DNA from: Bacteroidota bacterium
GTDB taxonomy: Bacteria > Bacteroidota > Ignavibacteria > Ignavibacteriales > Melioribacteraceae
Direction: 5' to 3'
DNA length: 64,000 bases
NCBI GenBank assembly: GCA_023381535.1
Contig: JAMCSN010000226.1
Span: 124,001-188,000, forward strand
Each line of letters opens with the position of its first letter. The first letter of the stretch is position 1. The translations under genes and the position numbers were made by a program. Below are positions 19,392 to 28,563 of the stretch, in pieces. The notes beneath the pieces were generated by a model. That model did not search any database. It had not been told where the DNA came from and worked only from the letters and a program-made list of their open reading frames with translations.

Positions 19392-22025
19392 ATGCATCCT
19401 AAGAATCTTGCAGATATTCCGAAAGCGTACAACCCGAAAGACGTTGAAGATAAATGGTACAAGTATTGGTACGATCATAATCTTTATCACTCGGAAGTTG
19501 ACGAAAGCAAAACACCTTACACAATTGTTATTCCTCCGCCAAACATAACCGGCATACTTCACATTGGTCACATTCTCAACAACACTCTGCAGGATATTTA
19601 CATTCGCTACAAACGGATGAAAGGTTTCAATGCATGCTGGGTGCCGGGAATCGATCACGCATCGATTGCAACCGAAGCAAAAGTTGTTGCAATGCTCAAA
19701 GCGCAAGGTATCAGCAAAGACAATATTTCCCGCGAAGAATTTTTTAGACATTGTTACGATTGGAAAGAAAAATACGGCGGAATAATTTTTCAACAGTTGA
19801 AAAAACTTGGCGTGAGCTGCGACTGGCAGCGCGAACGCTTCACGATGGACGTTTCATACTACAAAAGAGTTATAGAAGCTTTCGTTGCATTATACAAAGA
19901 AGGATTGATTTACCGCGGCTACAGAATGGTGAACTGGGACCCCGCATCAAAATCGGCAATCTCTGATGAAGAAGTTTTCTACAAAGAAGTTCAAGGTAAG
20001 CTTTGGTTCTTGAAATATCCCGTTAAAGATTCTAACGAGTTTGTTATTGTTGCAACTACGCGACCAGAAACAATGTTGGGGGATACGGGCGTTGCGGTCA
20101 ATCCCGATGACGAGCGTTACAAACATCTAATCGGCAAAAAAATTATTCTCCCAATCGTAGGCAGAGAAATTCCTTTGTTCGCCGATGAATATGTTGATAA
20201 AGAATTTGGAACCGGCGCCGTTAAAGTAACGCCTGCACATGATGTCAACGACTACGATATGGGGCTCCGTCACAAATTGGAAATTGTGAACATCTTCAAC
20301 GAAGACGCAACCACCAACGGAAACGTTCCGCCGGAATTTCAAGAGATTGATCGTTACGACGTGCGCGAAAAAGTTGTTGAAAGACTCGAAGAACTCGGCT
20401 TGCTACACAAAGTTGAAAGCTACGTGAACAAAGTTGGTTATTCGCAACGCGGCAACGTGCCCATCGAGCCGTATCTTTCAGAGCAATGGTTCATGAAAAT
20501 GGACGAACTTGCCAAACCGGCGCTCAAAGTTATTCTCGACGGCAACATAAAATTTCATCCCGAGCATTGGGTTAAGACTTATGAAAATTGGATGACGAAC
20601 ATTCGCGATTGGTGTATCTCGCGCCAACTGTGGTGGGGTCATCGAATTCCGGTTTGGTATCATGCAAAAACTCACGAAGTTTACTGCGACGTTGAACCGC
20701 CGAAAGATATTGATTCGCCGGAGGCAAACTGGTATCAAGAAGACGATGTGCTCGATACGTGGGCTTCAAGCTGGCTATGGGCTCAAGATGTTTTCACTAA
20801 CGAGCGCGATCAAAATTATTATTATCCAACCGATCTTCTCGTTACCGCGCCGGACATTATTTTCTTCTGGGTCGCAAGAATGATCATGGCGGGAATGCAT
20901 TTCAAAAATGAAATTCCTTTTAAAGATGTTTATTTCACCAGCACTGTGCGCGATCTGCAAGGAAGAAAAATGAGCAAGTCGCTCGGCAATTCTCCCGATC
21001 CGCTCGATTTGATTGACGAATATGGCGCAGATGCTTTGAGATTTACGATGACTTACATTGCGCCGCTTGGACAGGACGTAATGTTCAGCCAAGAAAAAGT
21101 TGAGATCGGAAGAAACTTTGCAAACAAAATTTGGAATGCAGGAAGATTCCTCTTGATGAATGCTCAAAATATCAAACTCGATCCGACACTGAAGGACAAG
21201 CACATAGATTTCACCGATCGATGGATAATGTCGCGCTTTCAATCAACCTTAAAAGAACTCAACGATTCGCTTGACAAATTTGAAGTTAACAACGCCTCAA
21301 AAATTGTTTACGCTTATGTATGGAATGATTTCTGCGATTGGTATATAGAGCTTTCCAAACAAAGATTATATCAAGGATCCGATGATGCAAAATCGGCGGT
21401 TCTTACACGAGCAATTTCTTTGTACGAAGAGATGCTGAAACTCGTTCACCCGTTCATGCCGTTTATCACGGAAGAGATTTGGCAATTGTTGGATGAACGA
21501 AAAAACGGCGAGAGTATTTCCGTTTCCGATTTCCCGGAATTCAAAGAGAACTTGTTAGATCAAAATGCCGAAAAAGAAATTTCATTTGTTCAGGATGTCG
21601 TTACCGCCATCCGAAATATACGCGGCGAAATGAATTTGCCGCCGGCAAAATCAATTAACGTTTTTCTAAAGACGGACAAAGTTACCGAAGAACAATCCCG
21701 CTACATTAAGAGCTTGGTAAAGATCGGCGAACTTGAAGTAGATGCACAGCTTTCCAAACCGAAGGCGAGCGCTTCTGCGGTTGTTAAGGGCTGCGATATA
21801 TTCATTCCGCTCGAAGGTTTGATCGACTTGAATGTTGAGCGCACAAGAATCGAAAAAGAAATTGCCCGCATCTCGACGTTGCTCGATGCGACAGGCAAAA
21901 AACTTTCCAATGAAGGATTTGTTGCTAAAGCCCCCGCTGATGTTATCGAACGTGAAAGGATTAAAATGAGCGATTGGGAAAAATCACTGGAAAAACTGCA
22001 AGCCATTCTTTCCGACTTGAATTGA
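19392..22025 (+). CDS. valS: Valine-tRNA ligase
   Basis: Charges tRNA-Val with valine and edits threonine. Class I motifs are HIGH (LHIGHILNN) at about residues 56-59 and KMSKS (GRKMSKSLGNSPDP). The editing domain shows TTRPETMLGDTGVAV and DEYVDKEFGTGAVKVTPAHD. The anticodon domain contains FVNN-like and WNDFCDWYIELSK segments, and the C-terminus ends in a coiled coil (IDLNVERTRIEKEIARI), as in bacterial ValRS. The length of 877 is normal. Start ATG at 19392 after CCAGGTATCAG. Confidence 0.98.
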   Translation: MHPKNLADIPKAYNPKDVEDKWYKYWYDHNLYHSEVDESKTPYTIVIPPPNITGILHIGHILNNTLQDIYIRYKRMKGFNACWVPGIDHASIATEAKVVAMLKAQGISKDNISREEFFRHCYDWKEKYGGIIFQQLKKLGVSCDWQRERFTMDVSYYKRVIEAFVALYKEGLIYRGYRMVNWDPASKSAISDEEVFYKEVQGKLWFLKYPVKDSNEFVIVATTRPETMLGDTGVAVNPDDERYKHLIGKKIILPIVGREIPLFADEYVDKEFGTGAVKVTPAHDVNDYDMGLRHKLEIVNIFNEDATTNGNVPPEFQEIDRYDVREKVVERLEELGLLHKVESYVNKVGYSQRGNVPIEPYLSEQWFMKMDELAKPALKVILDGNIKFHPEHWVKTYENWMTNIRDWCISRQLWWGHRIPVWYHAKTHEVYCDVEPPKDIDSPEANWYQEDDVLDTWASSWLWAQDVFTNERDQNYYYPTDLLVTAPDIIFFWVARMIMAGMHFKNEIPFKDVYFTSTVRDLQGRKMSKSLGNSPDPLDLIDEYGADALRFTMTYIAPLGQDVMFSQEKVEIGRNFANKIWNAGRFLLMNAQNIKLDPTLKDKHIDFTDRWIMSRFQSTLKELNDSLDKFEVNNASKIVYAYVWNDFCDWYIELSKQRLYQGSDDAKSAVLTRAISLYEEMLKLVHPFMPFITEEIWQLLDERKNGESISVSDFPEFKENLLDQNAEKEISFVQDVVTAIRNIRGEMNLPPAKSINVFLKTDKVTEEQSRYIKSLVKIGELEVDAQLSKPKASASAVVKGCDIFIPLEGLIDLNVERTRIEKEIARISTLLDATGKKLSNEGFVAKAPADVIERERIKMSDWEKSLEKLQAILSDLN

Positions 22026-22081
22026 TGATTAGTTCGAAGAAATAAAGTATATTTCCTGGTGATAATGAACTATAAGAAGAA

Positions 22082-23395
22082 ATGCGACAACTTGAGATAG
22101 AATTTGAACCCGAACACTCCCAATTCTCTCATTTACCATACAGCAAACGTTTAAAACTTCTCAAAGACTTTGATCTAAGTTTTATCGGCAAAAACGGAAG
22201 ACTATCATTACACAACGTCCATTCGTTTCCGGCTAAATTTCCTCCTCAATTGCCGTATACCTTTATCAAAGAGCTAACAAAAGAAAACGAGATTGTTTTA
22301 GACCCCATGATGGGTTCATGTACAACACTGATTGAAGCCCTTCGACTAAAAAGAGTCGCTTACGGTTGTGATATTGATCCATTATCCATATTGATTGCTA
22401 ATGCAAAGCTAAGTTCCATTGATATTGAAAAAATCCATCGCACAGGCAAATCGGTTCTTAACAATGCGTTCAAGAACTTCTCCGTCAATAAGTCTAAAAT
22501 CGAAAAGGGAATTCTTAACTATTTCAATGAGAAATCTCTAGAGTTTATCAACTACTGGTTCAAGAAAGAAACTCAGCTGGAATTATTTGCACTCGTACAA
22601 CAAATTAATAAACTAGAAGACGAAGAGGAGATGAATTTTCTAAAATTGATTTTCTCTTCCATCATTATAACAAAAAGCGGTGGCGTTTCTTTAGCGACTG
22701 ATCTGGCCCACACGCGACCCCATATCGCAAAAGGCAAATCACCTGCCTCGGCATTTGAGGAGTTTAACAAGAAGATGTCTTCTACTTTGAAAAATTATAT
22801 TCCCTTGGAAAAACCAAATTTTAAAATTTTTCGATCCGATGCAAAAGAAATCCCGCTTGCTTCTAACAGTGTGGATCTGATTGTCACTTCGCCGCCTTAT
22901 GCAAATAATGCTATTGACTATTTGAGGGCACACAAGTTTTCTTTAGTTTGGTTTGGATATTCACTTGAAAACATAACAGACGTACGCAACAATTTTATTG
23001 GAAACAATTCTTCTAAAGGAAAAGATTTGGTAGCGTTACCAAAAAGATGCATGAACATTATCAGCTTGGTTAAAAAAGCAGACAAACAGAGGGGGGCTTC
23101 TTTGCATTCTTATTATTCCGAGATGCGTGCTGTAATTCAGGAGATGTTTCGAGTGATAAAAAACAACAAGACTGTTGTTATTGTTGTTGCTTCCTCTGTT
23201 ATTAAAGGAATCGATACTTTAACTCATGAATGTTTGACCGATATTGGCAAAGAAATCGGTTTCAATCTCATCGGAATTAATCAAAGAGTGCTAGATCGCG
23301 ATAGGCGAATGATGCCAACTCGTTGGAAACGAAATGAAAATTCGCAAATAGAAACAAGAATGCACGAAGAGTATGTTATTATTTTTCAAAAATAA
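22082..23395 (+). CDS. DNA amino-methyltransferase of a restriction-modification pair
   Basis: A 437-residue methyltransferase of the N4/N6 class. The S-adenosylmethionine motif is VLDPMMGSCTT at residues 72-82 followed by GCDIDP, and the catalytic motif is TSPPY at about residue 270, the form common in N4-cytosine enzymes. HNVHSFPAKFPPQLP stands ahead of motif I as in the HSFPAKFPP group of methylases. A target-recognition segment should lie between the motifs (about 110-260) and after TSPPY. It is followed after 12 bases by an NgoMIV-like endonuclease gene, so it most likely protects the same site, perhaps GCCGGC. Modification of cytosine N4 is inferred, not shown. Confidence 0.88.
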   Translation: MRQLEIEFEPEHSQFSHLPYSKRLKLLKDFDLSFIGKNGRLSLHNVHSFPAKFPPQLPYTFIKELTKENEIVLDPMMGSCTTLIEALRLKRVAYGCDIDPLSILIANAKLSSIDIEKIHRTGKSVLNNAFKNFSVNKSKIEKGILNYFNEKSLEFINYWFKKETQLELFALVQQINKLEDEEEMNFLKLIFSSIIITKSGGVSLATDLAHTRPHIAKGKSPASAFEEFNKKMSSTLKNYIPLEKPNFKIFRSDAKEIPLASNSVDLIVTSPPYANNAIDYLRAHKFSLVWFGYSLENITDVRNNFIGNNSSKGKDLVALPKRCMNIISLVKKADKQRGASLHSYYSEMRAVIQEMFRVIKNNKTVVIVVASSVIKGIDTLTHECLTDIGKEIGFNLIGINQRVLDRDRRMMPTRWKRNENSQIETRMHEEYVIIFQK

Positions 23396-23407
23396 TGTGG
23401 GGATCAA

Positions 23408-24244
23408 ATGTTTGATAAACTAAGAAAGGATTATCACAAAACACTTTGTGAAAGTATTCTAAAGACAGACACCAACGGTGTGCCCTCCAATTCCGATAAA
23501 CACAGCGACATTAGTGTTGCAATAGCTCAAGGTATTATTCGACAGATTGGCAGAACCAAAGATATTCCAAGGCAATCTGGTCAAACGTCGGGAAAAATAT
23601 TCGAAATCGTTACAAGAGATTACTTGGAAAAAGCATTTAAGCTCTTGACACACTTACGACCTGGCAAATAGATCTTCGAAATTGGAAAAAAGATTGAAGA
23701 GTTTGAACAATATGAACATCTATCTCAATTAGAAAAAGCGCTTGAAAATAATAAAGAATTAAGAGCTACACTTGGAGACTATTTGATCAATCCGGATATT
23801 GTTATTGGAAGAAGACCGGTTAAAGATTCCGAAATTAACAGGAAGAAACATATTCTGGGAAGCCGAAATAAATCTGCGCAGCTAACTCCTCTTAGATCCA
23901 AAAACTCCAATTCCCTTATTCTTCATGCTAGCATTTCTTGCAAATGGACAATCAGAAGCGACAGATCTCAAAATGCAAGAACAGAGGGGCTAAATCTCAT
24001 ACGAAATAGAAAGGGTAAAACTCCCCACATTGTAATTGTAACCGCCGAACCCTATCCGCAAAGAATTGCATCTCTTGCTTTAGGTACAGGAGATATTGAT
24101 TGCGTATATCATTTTGCATTACCCGAATTGCAAAAAGCCGCTCGAGTCTTAAATAATGAAGCGATCACAGACACATTAAACCTAATGGTCAAAGGTAAAA
24201 GATTGCGGGACATTAGTGATTTGCCTTTTGATCTTGCCATATAA
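23408..24244 (+). pseudogene. NgoMIV-like type II restriction endonuclease broken by an in-frame TAG
   Basis: The frame from the ATG at 23408 encodes 278 codons (NgoMIV has about 286) with one TAG at 23669-23671 (codon 88). Both sides align to NgoMIV: SNSDKHSDISVAIAQGI and SGQTSGKIFE before it, and NPDIVIG, HASISCKWTIRSD, QNARTEGLNLIRNRKGK, ALGTGDIDCVYHFALPEL and ISDLPFDLAI after it. Catalytic residues are all kept: Glu66, Asp130, Ser177-Cys178-Lys179 and Glu193, matching the NgoMIV set (E70, D140, S185-K187, E201). NgoMIV has a Trp (HIRPGDW) where the TAG stands, so TGG to TAG explains the stop. A downstream TTG at 23783 could restart only a piece without Glu66. The gene follows its methylase by 12 bases. 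Confidence 0.88.
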
Positions 24245-24263
24245 CCAATTTATTTGTAGCACG

Positions 24264-24304
24264 CGAAAGAATAAATTATAGACATGTTGAAAAACATTCT
24301 TTCG
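24264..24304. repeat. Inverted repeat between the restriction gene and tetR
   Basis: Arms CGAAAGAAT (24264-24272) and ATTCTTTCG (24296-24304) are perfect over nine bases, with a 23-base AT-rich spacer. No T-run follows, so it is a poor terminator; it could be a protein site or chance. Confidence 0.45.
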
Positions 24305-24375
24305 GACATTAACTATGCCTAATAGATAAAGGGCTTCCGACTACATTGCCATTTTAGCGAGTTTATGTTTATATT

Positions 24376-24391
24376 ATGAACGAGTGTTCAT
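24376..24391. promoter_or_regulatory. Candidate TetR operator
   Basis: A palindrome ATGAAC-GAGT-GTTCAT lies 16 bases before the ATG of the TetR gene. Spacing and size fit a TetR-family homodimer site, so autoregulation is likely. Inference from symmetry and position only. Confidence 0.6.
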
Positions 24392-24406
24392 TAAGGCTTT
24401 GTAAAA

Positions 24407-25006
24407 ATGAAACAGCAGAACACAAAACAAAAAATTCTCGATGCTTCTCTTGATTTCTTTTCCAAGCACGGATATTCCGGCGCGTCAATCCGACAGATAG
24501 CGCGTGAAGTCGGAGTACGTGAAAGCGCAATCTACAACCACTACAAATCCAAAGAAGAAATATTTAATGCCATACTCACCGAATTCAAATCCAGAACAAT
24601 TACCACAAAAATCTTAAGCGACGATCTGCTTGATGATCTCGTCAACCCAGCAAAATTCTTGAAGCATTTTGCCGCCAGACTAATAGATCACTGGAACAGT
24701 CCCGACGAAAGAAAATTCATCCGCTTGCTTTTGATGGAACAGTTTACCAAAATTGGTTCACGTGAATTATCCGTAACCGAACATCTGACGGAATTGCGGT
24801 CAATCTGCAAAATGATTTTCGGCGAAATGGAAAAGCACGGTGTGATAAAAGAAATAGATCCGGAATTGCTTGCCGAGGAATTCACAGCTCAACTGTTTTT
24901 TATTAGAGCTGAACTATTATCTAGCGATAATCCTGAGAAAATAAAATTTGTTCACGAAAAAGTTAGCCGGCATGTTGAATTCTTCTGGAACGGAATTAAA
25001 GCTTAA
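24407..25006 (+). CDS. TetR/AcrR family transcriptional regulator
   Basis: A 199-residue repressor with the N-terminal TetR helix-turn-helix: KQKILDASLDFFSKHGYSGASIRQIAREVGV then ESAIYNHYKSKEEIF is the recognition region (given here in parts, residues 6-50). The C-terminal ligand-binding domain is helical and has no recognised ligand. A palindromic operator lies immediately upstream at 24376-24391. The following gene (GAF-PP2C) begins after 27 bases, but whether it is controlled by this regulator is unknown. The start ATG at 24407 is the first in frame. Confidence 0.9.
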   Translation: MKQQNTKQKILDASLDFFSKHGYSGASIRQIAREVGVRESAIYNHYKSKEEIFNAILTEFKSRTITTKILSDDLLDDLVNPAKFLKHFAARLIDHWNSPDERKFIRLLLMEQFTKIGSRELSVTEHLTELRSICKMIFGEMEKHGVIKEIDPELLAEEFTAQLFFIRAELLSSDNPEKIKFVHEKVSRHVEFFWNGIKA

Positions 25007-25033
25007 CTCTGAAAATTAATTGAAGATTGAATA

Positions 25034-26332
25034 TTGAAAAATCCGTCTTCAAAAAAGAAACCAGCGGCTTCTAAAAACAATCTCTTGAAGCGGTTAAATT
25101 TCTTCGAAGAGATAACACAGAAAATTTTTGAAAAGAAGCCGCTTGAAAAACTCCTCGACGAAATTATATCGACCAGTAAAATGCTGCTGAATGCCGAAGC
25201 AAGTTCTCTTCTTCTTTACGATAAAAACGGGAAGTCTTTAACTTTTCATACTGTTGCCGGCGAAAAGAAGAGAATGCTGCAATCAAGAACGATACAGCTT
25301 GGACAGGGATTGGGCGGATGGGTTGCAAAACATAAAAAGCCTCTGGTGATCTCGGACTGCTATCGCGACGAACGGTTCAACAAAGAGTTTGATCTGAAAA
25401 CGGGATTCAAAACGCGCAACATGATTTGTGTGCCGATGGTTAGAAAAAAAGAACTGATCGGCGTAATCCAAACCATGAATAAACGCGGAAGAAAATCTTT
25501 TACAAATGAAGATTTGAAATTATTTGAAGCGTTAGCCGCTCAATGTGCGGTTGCAATTGAAAATGCACGGCTGTTTGAATTGGAAATTAAATCCGAACAA
25601 CTACGGTACGAACTTGAAACCGCACGGAATATTCAGACGAAGCTGATTCCCCAAACGCTTCCCGTTTTTTCGGATCTTCAAATCAACGCTAGATTGATCC
25701 CTGCACGCGAGGTTGGTGGCGATTATTTCAACATTATTAAAATAGACGAGCACAGAACTCTGTTTCTCGTTGCAGACGTTACTGGCAAAAGCATACCCGC
25801 AGCTTTGATTGTGTCAACCGTTTATTCATTCCTTCAGACCTATCTGATTTTGAACAGACCAAACTTCGAGCTGATGCAATTTGTCGAATCGTTAAATAAG
25901 TTCTTGATACAATCGACCGGGTCTGATAAATTTGTAACAGCATGGTTCGGGTTATATGATCATTCTTCACGGGAAATGAAAAGCATAAATGCCGGACACG
26001 ATCCGGTTTATCTTCTGAAAGAAAATTTGAATGACATAACGGAAATTTCTGCCGGCGGATTGATGCTCGGCAGTATTGAACTGCCTTACAATTACGAAAC
26101 GATTCGGTTCGGAAAAAATGATTTGTTGATTTTTTATACCGACGGGATTCCGGAAGCAATGAATCTACGCAGTGAGGAGTTCGGAGACGAACGGTTCAAA
26201 AACATTCTTCTTGGTAATAAAAATGAGGCAATTGAAAACATTTCGTCAACTGTGCTAAACGAAATAAAAAAACACCGCGGCAAAGCAGAACAAAGCGATG
26301 ATATAACATTGGGAATAATACGGGTGAAATAA
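25034..26332 (+). CDS. GAF domain PP2C-type (SpoIIE-like) phosphatase
   Basis: A 432-residue cytoplasmic protein. After a Lys/Ser-rich start the GAF domain spans about residues 25-185 (SSLLLYDKNGKSLTFHT, GLGGWVAKHKKPLVISD, VPMVRKKELIGVIQ) and the PP2C/SpoIIE domain about 200-432 (AREVGGDYFNI, LVADVTGKSIPAAL, INAGHDPVYL, LIFYTDGIPEAM, SDDITLGIIRV). The acidic residues in GGDYFN, ADVTG, TDG and DDITL bind the metals. Such proteins dephosphorylate anti-anti-sigma or signalling proteins; the substrate is not in this window. The start is TTG at 25034, chosen because no ATG is found before the GAF domain. Confidence 0.9.
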   Translation: MKNPSSKKKPAASKNNLLKRLNFFEEITQKIFEKKPLEKLLDEIISTSKMLLNAEASSLLLYDKNGKSLTFHTVAGEKKRMLQSRTIQLGQGLGGWVAKHKKPLVISDCYRDERFNKEFDLKTGFKTRNMICVPMVRKKELIGVIQTMNKRGRKSFTNEDLKLFEALAAQCAVAIENARLFELEIKSEQLRYELETARNIQTKLIPQTLPVFSDLQINARLIPAREVGGDYFNIIKIDEHRTLFLVADVTGKSIPAALIVSTVYSFLQTYLILNRPNFELMQFVESLNKFLIQSTGSDKFVTAWFGLYDHSSREMKSINAGHDPVYLLKENLNDITEISAGGLMLGSIELPYNYETIRFGKNDLLIFYTDGIPEAMNLRSEEFGDERFKNILLGNKNEAIENISSTVLNEIKKHRGKAEQSDDITLGIIRVK

Positions 26333-26333
26333 A

Positions 26334-27290
26334 ATGCTAAACAGAGAGCCAAACAAACAAGATCTACTCGAAACCTACAAAAGAATTAGAAGCTACGTGC
26401 ATCACACTCCTATTCTTTCTTCGCGTTTGATCAACTTGATGATGGAGTGCAGACTTTATTTCAAATGCGAAAATTTTCAGAAGGTCGGAGCGTTCAAATT
26501 TAGAGGCGCGGCTACCGCCGTTCTTTCGTTGGACCGCCAAACCCTTGCACAAGGAGTTGCAACGCACTCGTCGGGAAACCACGCTGCGGCGTTAGCTTTT
26601 GCTGCGAGTATGAAAGGGGTGCCGGCTTACATCGTAATGCCGCGCACTGCACCGCAGATCAAAAAAGATGCTGTGAAAGAATACCGGGGCAGAATTATTG
26701 AGTGCGAGCCGACATTGCAAGCCCGCGAAGAGGCATTAGAAGAAGTTATAAAAGAAACCGGCGCTACGTTTATTCATCCTTACGATAATTATTCTGTAAT
26801 TGCCGGTCAGTCATCAGCCGCAAAAGAAGTCTTCGAAGAAATTACCGACTTGGATTACATAATAACTCCTGTTGGCGGAGGCGGATTATTGAGCGGGACC
26901 TGTTTGAGTGCAAAATATTTTTCTCCAAACACAAAAGTTATCGGCGCAGAGCCGAAAGGTGCAGACGATGCGTACAAGTCGATTCGAGACGGGGTTATCC
27001 GTCCTTCAATAAATCCGAAAACAATTTGCGACGGACTGCTCGCTCAGTTAAGCGAAAAAACATTCTCGATAATTCAGAATAACGTTCACAAAATTATTAC
27101 AGTAGAAGAAGATTCGATTGTTAAAGCGATGCGGATAATTTGGGAAAGGATGAAAATCATCGTCGAGCCGTCTGCCGCCGTAACTCTCGCTGTTGTTCTT
27201 GAAAACAAAAAAAGGTTTGCGAGAAAACGGATTGGTATAATTCTCTCCGGCGGAAATGTTAATCTGGAAAAACTGCCGTGGGGAATGTAA
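26334..27290 (+). CDS. Threonine/serine dehydratase (PLP-dependent)
   Basis: A fold-type II PLP enzyme of 318 residues. The Schiff-base lysine lies in QKVGAFKFRGA, the substrate loop is SSGNHAAALA, and the phosphate-binding glycines are PVGGGGLLSG. It lacks the ACT-like regulatory domain of biosynthetic IlvA, so it fits the short catabolic threonine/serine dehydratase or serine racemase group, which makes 2-oxobutanoate or pyruvate with ammonia. The ATG follows the phosphatase stop by one base, so the two are translationally coupled. The role of this pairing is unclear. Confidence 0.9.
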   Translation: MLNREPNKQDLLETYKRIRSYVHHTPILSSRLINLMMECRLYFKCENFQKVGAFKFRGAATAVLSLDRQTLAQGVATHSSGNHAAALAFAASMKGVPAYIVMPRTAPQIKKDAVKEYRGRIIECEPTLQAREEALEEVIKETGATFIHPYDNYSVIAGQSSAAKEVFEEITDLDYIITPVGGGGLLSGTCLSAKYFSPNTKVIGAEPKGADDAYKSIRDGVIRPSINPKTICDGLLAQLSEKTFSIIQNNVHKIITVEEDSIVKAMRIIWERMKIIVEPSAAVTLAVVLENKKRFARKRIGIILSGGNVNLEKLPWGM

Positions 27291-27322
27291 CGCATTTTTG
27301 CGTTCGAAGTCCGTTATAAGAA

Positions 27323-27496
27323 TTATTTCGTAAACACTTCAATTGCTTTCGGCAGGCATTCGACTTCAATCGGCGTGCTACACATTAGCTGCCCATCCGG
27401 CGTTAATAATTTTTGCGGAGTAGTTTCAATCTTAGAAAAATATTTAGCACCTTTACCGCCGTTTGAAGCGGGATTGTTCAAGTAAAAAATTTTCAT
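27323..27496 (-). CDS. Small hypothetical protein
   Basis: The ATG at 27496 follows AAGGAGATTC, a strong ribosome binding site, and gives 57 residues beginning MKIFYLNNPASNGGKGAKYF. The remainder includes a Pro/Leu-rich segment (TPQKLLTPDGQLMCSTP) and ends EVFTK. No family is recognised and no signal or membrane segment is seen. It lies 28 bases downstream of the Kelch-like lipoprotein gene. The strong binding site is the main argument for a real gene. Confidence 0.55.
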   Translation of the reverse strand: MKIFYLNNPASNGGKGAKYFSKIETTPQKLLTPDGQLMCSTPIEVECLPKAIEVFTK

Positions 27497-27524
27497 GAAT
27501 CTCCTTCTGCTAGTAGGCTTACTT

Positions 27525-28490
27525 TCATTTATCAACTAACGTTATTCTCCAAAGATTTCTTGAAAAAACCTCAACAACATACAGAGCGTTGCTAGTTGCA
27601 AAAAATGAGCTTTCATTCATAATGAAGTCATAGTTTGGAATATCTATGCTCGCTTCAACCCATTTTCCTGTTGAAGTATTAAAGACCAATGCTACATTCA
27701 ATCCAGAACCCCAAAGACAAAATAGACCACGAAACATTCCGCCTCGTGTATAAGTAGGCATTGCCGAAAGTATTTGAGAATTAATTTCTATCTTTTCCCA
27801 ATTGTACGATTGCAAACTAAATCTGTAAAATTCCTTAGTAGTAGTTTTATAGACATACAAATACTCGTTGTTCATTCCATACGAATAAAAATGCCAATAA
27901 CCATTACTCGATACTTTTAAAATATTCTGCGCTACAAACTTTCCTTTCTTTGATGTCGAATCAAAAACATACACACTGTTCAAACGTGGAAAGATAACAG
28001 CAATTTTATTATTGAAGGAACCGTATGCTGGATAAGAATCCCAAGTTCTGAATGGTAATAATTCGGGGAGTGCCGTTATTGAACCAGTAATAGGATCCGC
28101 TTCGATAATATTGTAGTACTTTGGGAAACTATCAATATTCACGTTATGGCTAGGCGTTGCTATAACATATACTTTGCCACCAAGGTAACCAATCGCGCCA
28201 TCCCATCGCCAACTAACTGTATCGCTATAGCTGGAAAAAGTTGACCTCCAATCGTTTCTGCTCAAATCATAAACGAAGAACCCGCCGTAAGCGCCGTATA
28301 TATATAGCTCCGTTTCGTTTCCTGTCATCATCAATGATTGATAGTATTGAGGAATTGAATTTAAGTAATCATATTTGAATGTTACTTTTTTCAACCCGCT
28401 CAGTTTGTCCGGACTGGAAATTCTGTCTCCCGGCTCACATGCGCTTACAAATAATAGAACGATAATTGCTAATGATACTATTGCTTTCAT
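27525..28490 (-). CDS. Lipoprotein, probably a beta-propeller
   Basis: A 321-residue protein with a lipobox at LFVSAC (residues 13-18), so it is acylated and exported. The rest has repeated strands typical of Kelch/propeller proteins: LYIYGAYGGFFVYDLSRNDW, KVYVIATPSHN, IAVIFPRLNSVYVFDS, YLYVYKTTTKEFYRF and CLWGSGLNVALVFNTSTGKW. Each motif places a name-value aromatic near a turn, as expected for blades. The function is unknown; surface binding is a guess. The ATG at 28490 follows GGAGGGCAAA. Confidence 0.72.
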   Translation of the reverse strand: MKAIVSLAIIVLLFVSACEPGDRISSPDKLSGLKKVTFKYDYLNSIPQYYQSLMMTGNETELYIYGAYGGFFVYDLSRNDWRSTFSSYSDTVSWRWDGAIGYLGGKVYVIATPSHNVNIDSFPKYYNIIEADPITGSITALPELLPFRTWDSYPAYGSFNNKIAVIFPRLNSVYVFDSTSKKGKFVAQNILKVSSNGYWHFYSYGMNNEYLYVYKTTTKEFYRFSLQSYNWEKIEINSQILSAMPTYTRGGMFRGLFCLWGSGLNVALVFNTSTGKWVEASIDIPNYDFIMNESSFFATSNALYVVEVFSRNLWRITLVDK

Positions 28491-28563
28491 TTTGCCCTCC
28501 TCTTTGTTTGGAACAACTTTATCAAATAATCTTTACAGAATATAGTTTTGCGAACAAAGACAT

